Assembly (NCBI GenBank): GCA_045532255.1
Contig: JAZSFO010000091.1
Coordinates: 1-20,431 of the forward strand
Direction of reading: 5' to 3'
DNA: 20,431 nt
Source: RGIG8748 sp045532255
GTDB taxonomy: Bacteria; Bacillota; Clostridia; UMGS1810
The notes under the pieces were generated by a model. It saw only the letters and a program-made list of their open reading frames with translations. It searched no databases and had not been told where the DNA came from. The position numbers and the translations under genes are program-made. Of this stretch, positions 15,577-20,431 are shown piece by piece (positions within the stretch are counted from its first letter, which is position 1; every line of letters begins with the position of its first letter).

Positions 15577-16533
15577 TTACATTGTAAACTGAATAATGCA
15601 GAATGCAGTATATATTGCAAGAAGTGCTATACCCTGAAGTCTTGTAAGCTTTTCCTTTACAAGCGGTGGGATTACCAAGAGAAGCATTACCGCAAACATT
15701 ACAGGTATGTCCAGTACAAGTGATGAGTTATACCCAAATAAGGTTGAGCTTTGCGGAACCGAAAACGGTGACAAAGCAACTGATATTCCGCTGACAAGAA
15801 CAAGATTAAAGAGGTTTGCACCGATTATATTTCCAAGAGAAAGTGCTCCATGTCCTTTGACAAGTGATGTTATTGCCGTAACAAGCTCAGGAAGAGATGT
15901 TCCGAGTGCAACAAAAGTGAGTGCTATAACAGACTTGGGAACTCCCAGAAGCTCAGCAATAATAATACCGTTATCAACAACAAGCCTTGCACCTACTGCA
16001 ATTACAGCCGCACCTGCAATAAGCATAACAATATCCTTGGTTGCCTTGCCTTCTGCGGTATCGCTATCTGAAGATGAGGGAATAGCTTTTATCCTGGAAA
16101 CACTTACAATAATATATACTGCAAATATCGTCAGAAGCAAAAATCCCATGCCTCTGGAGAAAAATCCTGTTGTATATGCAATACCTGCATAAAGAAATGC
16201 TGAAACAAAAAAGAAAATTACAGGAATTACAAGGTTTCTTCTCTCTGCCTTTCCGGGACGGACAGCAAGAGTGATTGCCGATATAAGAGAGGTGTTGCAT
16301 ATTATAGAACCAATTGCATTTCCGTATGCAATTTCTCCCTGACCGTCAAGTGCCGAGGTTGCCGAAACCATAACCTCAGGAAGCGTTGTACCTATGGATA
16401 CTATTGTAGCACCTATCAGAATTTCGGGAAGCGAAAAACGCCTTGCAATATTGACAGAACCGTCAACAAACCAGTCTCCGCCCTTTATAAGACAGATAAG
16501 ACCGACAACAAAAAGCAATACAGTAATTAACAT
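15577..16533 (-). CDS. Ca2+/Na+ antiporter of the CaCA superfamily (YrbG type)
   Basis: This membrane exchanger moves Ca2+ or another cation against Na+ or H+. The two inverted alpha repeats are evident: GATIVSIGTTLPEVMVSATS (41-60) with GNAIGSIICN (71-80), and VALGTSLPELVTAITSLVKG (208-227) with GNIIGANLFN (234-243). The paired acidic residues in LPE are the ion ligands. About ten hydrophobic segments span 318 residues, the normal size for the prokaryotic YrbG group. A hydrophilic Ser/Asp-rich loop at 150-165 joins the two halves. It is a single-gene unit with its own promoter (16569-16597), AGGAGG 9 nt before the ATG, and a terminator. The ion specificity is inferred from the family only. 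Confidence 0.92.
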   Translation of the reverse strand: MLITVLLFVVGLICLIKGGDWFVDGSVNIARRFSLPEILIGATIVSIGTTLPEVMVSATSALDGQGEIAYGNAIGSIICNTSLISAITLAVRPGKAERRNLVIPVIFFFVSAFLYAGIAYTTGFFSRGMGFLLLTIFAVYIIVSVSRIKAIPSSSDSDTAEGKATKDIVMLIAGAAVIAVGARLVVDNGIIIAELLGVPKSVIALTFVALGTSLPELVTAITSLVKGHGALSLGNIIGANLFNLVLVSGISVALSPFSVPQSSTLFGYNSSLVLDIPVMFAVMLLLVIPPLVKEKLTRLQGIALLAIYTAFCIIQFTM

Positions 16534-16568
16534 AATTGTTATCCTCCTGTGACATGTTATAATTTACA

Positions 16569-16597
16569 ATTATACACTAAAATATAATAAATTCCAA
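16569..16597 (-). promoter_or_regulatory. Sigma-A promoter of the cation antiporter gene
   Basis: TTGGAA (16592-16597), a 17-nt spacer and TATAAT (16569-16574) lie on the minus strand. The leader to the ATG would be about 29 nt. It is back to back with the promoter at 16627-16655, about 30 bp apart across a very A+T-rich stretch. Confidence 0.65.
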
Positions 16598-16626
16598 TAA
16601 AAATTTAAAAAATTTTTTTCTTTTTG

Positions 16627-16655
16627 TTGAAAAACAAAAATCAATCTGTTATAAT
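16627..16655 (+). promoter_or_regulatory. Sigma-A promoter of the rseC-like/ferredoxin oxidoreductase operon
   Basis: TTGAAA (16627-16632), a 17-nt spacer and a perfect TATAAT (16650-16655) are followed by a leader of about 26 nt with GGGAGG (16675-16680), 7 nt before the TTG start codon. Confidence 0.7.
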
Positions 16656-16687
16656 AAAGAGGATATTTATTTTCGGGAGGTATAGAC

Positions 16688-17089
16688 TTGACAGGCAAAG
16701 GAACAGTCGTAAGCACCAAAAACGGCATGGCAACTGTCCGTGTACGCAAGTCGTCCGCATGCGGACATGACTGCGGAGAATGTAATCTCTGCTCCAATCC
16801 CGAAATAACAATAGATATCTTAAACCCCATTGGCGCCAAGATTGGTGATACCGTTATAATCGGCACACCATCGCATAATGTGCTCAAATGGGCATTCGTA
16901 CTGTATATACTTCCCATATTGGGTGCCATGATCTGCCTTAGCATACTTTCTGCCTTTGACATGAGCTTTTGGGTATCTGTCGGCGCGGTGGTATTATGGA
17001 CATGTCTGTGGTTTGTATATGCACGGAGCTACAGCAAACGCTCTGTTGGAGTAAGCTCCGCACTGGAGGTAGTAAATGAAGAGAATTAA
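16688..17089 (+). CDS. RseC/MucC-family (SoxR-reducing) membrane redox protein
   Basis: This small membrane protein belongs to a family in which E. coli RseC/RsxC-associated members help keep SoxR reduced; its electron partner here is unknown. The N-terminal domain has the four-cysteine cluster C25, C29, C32 and C35 (CX3CX2CX2C), likely an Fe-S or metal site. TM helices lie at about 67-89 and 93-112, with a basic tail. The length (133 residues) is typical. The start codon is TTG, chosen because GGGAGG lies 7 nt upstream and no ATG fits. It overlaps the next gene by 14 nt, so the two are translationally linked. Its operon encodes a ferredoxin-reducing enzyme, which suggests a role in ferredoxin-linked electron flow rather than in a SoxR response. 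Confidence 0.82.
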   Translation: MTGKGTVVSTKNGMATVRVRKSSACGHDCGECNLCSNPEITIDILNPIGAKIGDTVIIGTPSHNVLKWAFVLYILPILGAMICLSILSAFDMSFWVSVGAVVLWTCLWFVYARSYSKRSVGVSSALEVVNEEN

Positions 17090-17747
17090 CATCATTACAG
17101 GTCACTACGGAAGCGGAAAGACCGAAATTGCTATAAATATGGCGATGAAGCTAAGACAAGAGCATGACAATGTGGTAATCTGTGACATGGACATAGTCAA
17201 CCCCTACTTTCGCACCAATGACGCAAAGGCATTTCTGGAAAGCAAGGATATAAGGGTCATATCTCCCGACTATGCTTCCACAAATATAGATATTCCTGTT
17301 TTGCCGGGCGATATTCTGTCTGTCTTTTCGGACGAAAGCGTATATGCTGTTCTGGACCTTGGAGGCGATGATGACGGCGCTGTTGCTCTTGGTCAGTATA
17401 ACAGGTATCTTTCCGAGCAAAGCTACGATATGTTTTTTGTATTAAACAGTCTCCGCCCCGATACAAGCAGTATAGGGGATATTGTGACTTTGGCAAATAA
17501 CATAGAGTTTACAAGCCGTGCAAAAATTTCTGCACTGATAAACAACACAAATCTCTCATATCTTACAGAGAGCCATCACCTTACAGACAGTCTTGAATTT
17601 TCCAAAAAGGCGGCAAAGGCACTTGATGTTGAGCTAAGATACATCACAGGAACCAAAGAAATATTAAATTCCCTGCCCGATAGTTACAAAGACAAGGCAA
17701 TGGAAATAGAACTGTTTATGAAATTACCATTTGATGCTATGGCGTAG
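17076..17747 (+). CDS. P-loop ATPase, ParA/MinD/CobQ-like
   Basis: This is a cytoplasmic nucleotide-binding protein of the SIMIBI class with unknown function. The P-loop GHYGSGKTE (9-17) has the catalytic-type Lys15. CDMDIVNPYFR (35-45) follows as switch I, and a Walker-B-like AVLDLGGDDDG is near residue 91. Members of this group often adjoin 2-oxoacid:ferredoxin oxidoreductase genes in Clostridia, which suggests a maturation or control role; this is inference. The ATG at 17076 lies within the upstream gene and has GGAGG 6 nt before it. A 49-bp gap separates it from the ferredoxin gene. TATACT at 17771-17776 lies in this gap but has no matching -35, so I do not call a promoter there. Confidence 0.8.
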   Translation: MKRINIITGHYGSGKTEIAINMAMKLRQEHDNVVICDMDIVNPYFRTNDAKAFLESKDIRVISPDYASTNIDIPVLPGDILSVFSDESVYAVLDLGGDDDGAVALGQYNRYLSEQSYDMFFVLNSLRPDTSSIGDIVTLANNIEFTSRAKISALINNTNLSYLTESHHLTDSLEFSKKAAKALDVELRYITGTKEILNSLPDSYKDKAMEIELFMKLPFDAMA

Positions 17748-17796
17748 CACTAAGTGATATATTTATATTTTATACTTATAAAAAGGAGGAATCATT

Positions 17797-18003
17797 ATGG
17801 CTAAAGTTACATTCAGAGAAGACAGATGCAAAGGCTGTACTCTCTGTACAACAGTTTGTCCAAAAAAGATAGTCGTAATGGCAACAGACAGAATCAACGC
17901 TAAGGGTTTTCATCCTGCAACAGTTATTGAAACTGACAAGTGCATAGGATGTGCATTTTGTGCAACTATATGTCCCGACTGCGTAATCGAGGTAGAAAGA
18001 TAG
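17797..18003 (+). CDS. 2-oxoacid:ferredoxin oxidoreductase delta subunit, 2x[4Fe-4S] ferredoxin
   Basis: This is a bacterial-type ferredoxin of 68 residues that passes electrons from the catalytic subunits to free ferredoxin. Cluster I ligands are C11, C14, C17 and C21; cluster II ligands are C49, C52, C55 and C59, each ending CP as usual. One additional cysteine is C62. AAAAGGAGGAA precedes the ATG. The stop codon TAG overlaps the GGAGG of the next gene. A stand-alone delta subunit encoded first fits the four-subunit VorDBAC/KorDABC arrangement. Confidence 0.92.
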   Translation: MAKVTFREDRCKGCTLCTTVCPKKIVVMATDRINAKGFHPATVIETDKCIGCAFCATICPDCVIEVER

Positions 18004-18016
18004 GAGGTAACAGTCA

Positions 18017-19087
18017 ATGGGAAACAAAGTATTGATGAAGGGTAACGAAGCTCTTGCGGAGGCTGCAATCCGTGCAGGATGCAAGCACTTTTTCGGTTAT
18101 CCAATAACACCGCAGACAGAGGTGTCTGCATACATGGCAAAGAAAATGCCTAAAATCGGCGGTGTATTTCTTCAGGCAGAATCTGAGGTTGCCGCAATCA
18201 ACATGGTATACGGTGCAGGCGGTGCAGGTGCCAGAGTTATGACAAGCTCCTCAAGCCCCGGAATAAGCTTAAAGCAGGAAGGTATCTCTTACATAGCAGG
18301 TGCAGATGTACCCTGTGTTATAATAAATATAGTAAGAGGCGGTCCCGGTCTTGGCGGTATACAGCCTGCTCAGTCTGACTACTATCAGGCAGTAAAGGGC
18401 GGCGGACACGGTGACTATCACCTTGTTGTTCTTGCACCAAGCTCCATTCAGGAAATGGTAGACCTTACCTCAGAAGCATTTGACATCGGCGACAAATACA
18501 GATGCCCTGTTATGATAATGGGTGACGGTATGCTCGGTCAGATGATGGAGCCTGTTGAGTTCAAGGATACAGACACTTCCTCAATCCCCGAAAAGGAATG
18601 GGCAACAACAGGAACAGACATGAAGAGAAAGAAAAACATCATAAACTCTCTCTTTATAGAACCCAAGGACCTTGAGGACCTTGTTCTTGCAAGACAGAAG
18701 AAATATGATGAAATAACCAAAAACGAAGTAAGATATGAGGCTGTGGATACAGAGGATGCCGATATCATTCTTGTTGCATACGGTACAACTGCAAGAATTG
18801 CGAAGACCGCTATGGCAAAGGCGAAAGCAAAGGGACTCAAGGTTGGTATAATAAGACCTATTACCCTCTGGCCCTTCCCCTATGAAGCATTTGAAAATGC
18901 ACTGAGTGACGGCAAGAAAAAGACCTTCCTCACAGTAGAAATGAGCATGGGTCAGATGATAGATGATGTCAAGATTGCCGTTAACGGAAGAGCAGATGTT
19001 GAATTCTACGGAAGAACAGGCGGAATAGTACCCACACCCAATGAGATACTTGGCAAAATAGAAGAAATTGCCGGAGGTGACAAATAA
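18017..19087 (+). CDS. 2-oxoacid:ferredoxin oxidoreductase alpha subunit (VorB/KorA type)
   Basis: This is the pyrimidine-binding catalytic subunit of an oxygen-sensitive enzyme that oxidatively decarboxylates a 2-oxoacid to the acyl-CoA, reducing ferredoxin. It has YPITPQTE (28-35) near the active site, the acidic pair E55/E57 in the QAESE segment, SSSSPGISL (77-85), and a C-terminal domain with GTTARIAKTA and IIRPITLWPFP. Length is 356 residues, as in the split four-subunit enzymes. The substrate may be branched-chain 2-oxoacids (VorB is the common name in Clostridia) or 2-oxoglutarate; sequence alone does not decide. The ATG has GGAGG upstream that overlaps the ferredoxin stop. The TAA overlaps the next ATG by one base. 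Confidence 0.9.
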   Translation: MGNKVLMKGNEALAEAAIRAGCKHFFGYPITPQTEVSAYMAKKMPKIGGVFLQAESEVAAINMVYGAGGAGARVMTSSSSPGISLKQEGISYIAGADVPCVIINIVRGGPGLGGIQPAQSDYYQAVKGGGHGDYHLVVLAPSSIQEMVDLTSEAFDIGDKYRCPVMIMGDGMLGQMMEPVEFKDTDTSSIPEKEWATTGTDMKRKKNIINSLFIEPKDLEDLVLARQKKYDEITKNEVRYEAVDTEDADIILVAYGTTARIAKTAMAKAKAKGLKVGIIRPITLWPFPYEAFENALSDGKKKTFLTVEMSMGQMIDDVKIAVNGRADVEFYGRTGGIVPTPNEILGKIEEIAGGDK

Positions 19088-19836
19088 TGGAAAAAGTATT
19101 TAAGAGACCCCACGCACTTACAGATATACCCCTCCATTACTGCCCCGGATGCCCTCACGGTATAGTACACCGTCTGGTAGCTGAGGTTATAGATGAGCTT
19201 GGTATAGAGGGTTCTACAATAGGTGTAGCACCTGTTGGATGCAGTGTGTTTGCATACAACTACTTTGAATGTGACATGCAGGAGGCGGCACACGGAAGAG
19301 CACCTGCTGTTGCAACAGGTATAAAGAGAGTACATCCCGACAAGGTAGTATTTACCTATCAGGGCGACGGCGACCTCGCTGCTATCGGTACTGCCGAAAC
19401 AGTACACGCAGCTGCAAGAGGTGAAAACATCACTATCATATTTATAAACAACGCAATCTACGGAATGACAGGCGGTCAGATGGCACCTACCACACTTCTC
19501 GGTCAGGTGACACAGACTACTCCTTACGGAAGAGACTCCCAGAGAAACGGTAATCCCATAAGAGTAAGCGAAATGCTCGCAACTCTTGACGGACCCTCCT
19601 ACATTGAGAGAGTAACCGTAGATACAATCCCTCACATAAAGGCTACAAAGGCAGCTATTAAGAAGGCATTTACAAACCAGATTGAAGGCAAGGGTTTCTC
19701 TCTTGTTGAGGTAGTATCCACCTGTCCTACAAACTGGGGCATGAGTCCCACAGAGTCATTTGACTGGATGAGAGAAAACATGCTTCCTCACTATCCTCTG
19801 GGCGTATACAAAGACACTTCAAAGGAGGAGAAATAA
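19087..19836 (+). CDS. 2-oxoacid:ferredoxin oxidoreductase beta subunit
   Basis: This is the thiamine diphosphate-binding subunit. The TPP/Mg2+ motif runs from GDGD (93-96) to NN (121-122). Cysteines C19 and C22 (CPGC), C52 and one in the VSTCP segment near 211 are placed as ligands of the proximal [4Fe-4S] cluster found in this family. The length (249 residues) is normal. It pairs with the alpha subunit encoded one base-overlap upstream (TAATG). The gamma subunit gene begins after a single base. Confidence 0.92.
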   Translation: MEKVFKRPHALTDIPLHYCPGCPHGIVHRLVAEVIDELGIEGSTIGVAPVGCSVFAYNYFECDMQEAAHGRAPAVATGIKRVHPDKVVFTYQGDGDLAAIGTAETVHAAARGENITIIFINNAIYGMTGGQMAPTTLLGQVTQTTPYGRDSQRNGNPIRVSEMLATLDGPSYIERVTVDTIPHIKATKAAIKKAFTNQIEGKGFSLVEVVSTCPTNWGMSPTESFDWMRENMLPHYPLGVYKDTSKEEK

Positions 19837-19837
19837 T

Positions 19838-20374
19838 ATGACACACGAGACAATATTTGCAGGCTTCGGCGGTCAGGGAATCCTCTTTGCAGGCAAGTCC
19901 ATAGCATATGCCGGCATGATAGAAAACAAAAATGTATCTCATCTCCCCTCATACGGACCAGAGATGAGAGGCGGTACATGTAACTGCCATGTTATAGTCT
20001 CTGACGAGCCTGTTGCATCACCTATTATAGTAGAGCCTACTTCTCTTGTAGCTATGAATGCCCCCTCATTTGACAAGTTTGAAAATCAGCTTGTTCCCGG
20101 CGGAAAGGCATTTATAGACAGTACACTCGTATCAAGAGATGCCGAGAGAGACGATATAGAGGTATATAAGATTCCTGCAACAGATATGGCAAACAAAATG
20201 GGTCTTCCCAAACTTGCAAACATGATTCTTGTAGGAAAGCTTGTTAAAGAAACAGGCATGTTTACCTTTGATGAGCTTATAGATGCCATCAAGAAACTTG
20301 TTCCCGCTTCCAAACCCGAACTTTTGGAAAACAACATCAAAACAGTAGAAGCAGGATACAATTATCAGGACTGA
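19838..20374 (+). CDS. 2-oxoacid:ferredoxin oxidoreductase gamma subunit
   Basis: This is the gamma domain subunit of the four-subunit oxidoreductase, contributing to CoA handling and complex assembly. GFGGQG is at residues 9-14, LPSYGPEMRGG at about 36-46, and CNCHVIVS follows. The 178-residue length matches the family. AAGGAGGAG lies upstream of the ATG within the end of the beta gene. It appears to be the last subunit of the set. No strong terminator is seen in the remaining 57 bases, so the operon may continue beyond the window. Confidence 0.92.
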   Translation: MTHETIFAGFGGQGILFAGKSIAYAGMIENKNVSHLPSYGPEMRGGTCNCHVIVSDEPVASPIIVEPTSLVAMNAPSFDKFENQLVPGGKAFIDSTLVSRDAERDDIEVYKIPATDMANKMGLPKLANMILVGKLVKETGMFTFDELIDAIKKLVPASKPELLENNIKTVEAGYNYQD

Positions 20375-20431
20375 TAAAATTCATTTAAAAGTCAAACGGA
20401 TGTAAAAAACAAAGTTTTTAATACGGTGTGT

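Noticed and set aside
15290..15592. A 100-codon plus-strand open frame across the MITE-like element
   Set aside because: It has no ribosome site, crosses both internal and terminal inverted repeats, and runs over the antiporter terminator. It is best explained as a chance frame in a repeat.
15707..16192. A 161-codon plus-strand open frame
   Set aside because: It is antisense to the cation antiporter, whose alpha-repeat motifs are clear. Its composition is that of a reverse-complemented membrane protein.
17748..17796. A second promoter in front of the ferredoxin gene
   Set aside because: TATACT is present at 17771-17776, but neither a -35 hexamer nor an extended -10 TG accompanies it.
19006..19635. 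A 209-codon minus-strand open frame
   Set aside because: It lies antisense to the alpha and beta oxidoreductase genes, is rich in Cys, Ser and Tyr without any motif, and has no promoter or ribosome site. It is a shadow of the codon usage on the other strand.
20375..20431. A terminator after the gamma subunit gene
   Set aside because: Only a short A/T inverted repeat (AAAAAC/GTTTTT) is present, with no G+C stem. It is too weak to call.

Overview
The window (about 20.4 kb, moderately low G+C) looks like chromosome of an anaerobic Gram-positive Clostridia, probably of the Ruminococcaceae/Oscillospiraceae type. The reasons are strong GGAGG ribosome sites, near-consensus sigma-A promoters with short leaders, a class 1B (PyrK-dependent) dihydroorotate dehydrogenase, a Gram-positive CpsBCD phosphotyrosine module and a four-subunit 2-oxoacid:ferredoxin oxidoreductase. 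No phage, plasmid, transposase, CRISPR or rRNA/tRNA gene is visible.

Layout. (1) 1-407: non-coding, with a large inverted repeat at the window edge and a hairpin at 274-308. (2) 408-5983, minus strand: a compact seven-gene UMP-synthesis operon, pyrC-pyrK-pyrD-pyrF-pyrE-pyrB-pyrI, whose genes overlap or abut, with a consensus promoter at 6025-6053 and a leader too short for a PyrR attenuator. (3) 6090-9983, minus: a five-gene operon of tyrosine phosphatase (cpsB), chain-length/kinase activator (cpsC), tyrosine kinase (cpsD), UDP-GlcNAc 2-epimerase and a VanZ-family protein, closed by a 20-bp terminator that overlaps the last codons. (4) 10202-11551, plus: an AzgA/PbuG-type purine permease. (5) 11616-15169, minus: alpha/beta hydrolase, membrane-anchored MurF-like ligase and D-Ala-D-Ala ligase. 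A 277-bp MITE-like element sits exactly between the promoter and the first gene. (6) 15577-16533, minus: a Ca2+/cation antiporter. (7) 16688-20374, plus: an RseC-like membrane redox protein, a P-loop ATPase, a 2x[4Fe-4S] ferredoxin subunit and the alpha, beta and gamma subunits of a 2-oxoacid:ferredoxin oxidoreductase.

How the parts relate. Most of the window is housekeeping: de novo pyrimidine synthesis, purine uptake, peptidoglycan D-Ala-D-Ala supply, surface-polysaccharide control and ferredoxin-linked oxidation of 2-oxoacids. The points most worth a second look are the mobile repeat forming the leader of the cell-wall operon, the MurF-like ligase whose usual N-terminal domain is replaced by membrane helices, the coupling of an RseC-like protein and an ATPase to the ferredoxin oxidoreductase, and the cps regulatory cassette without glycosyltransferases. 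No clearly new multi-gene system was found.
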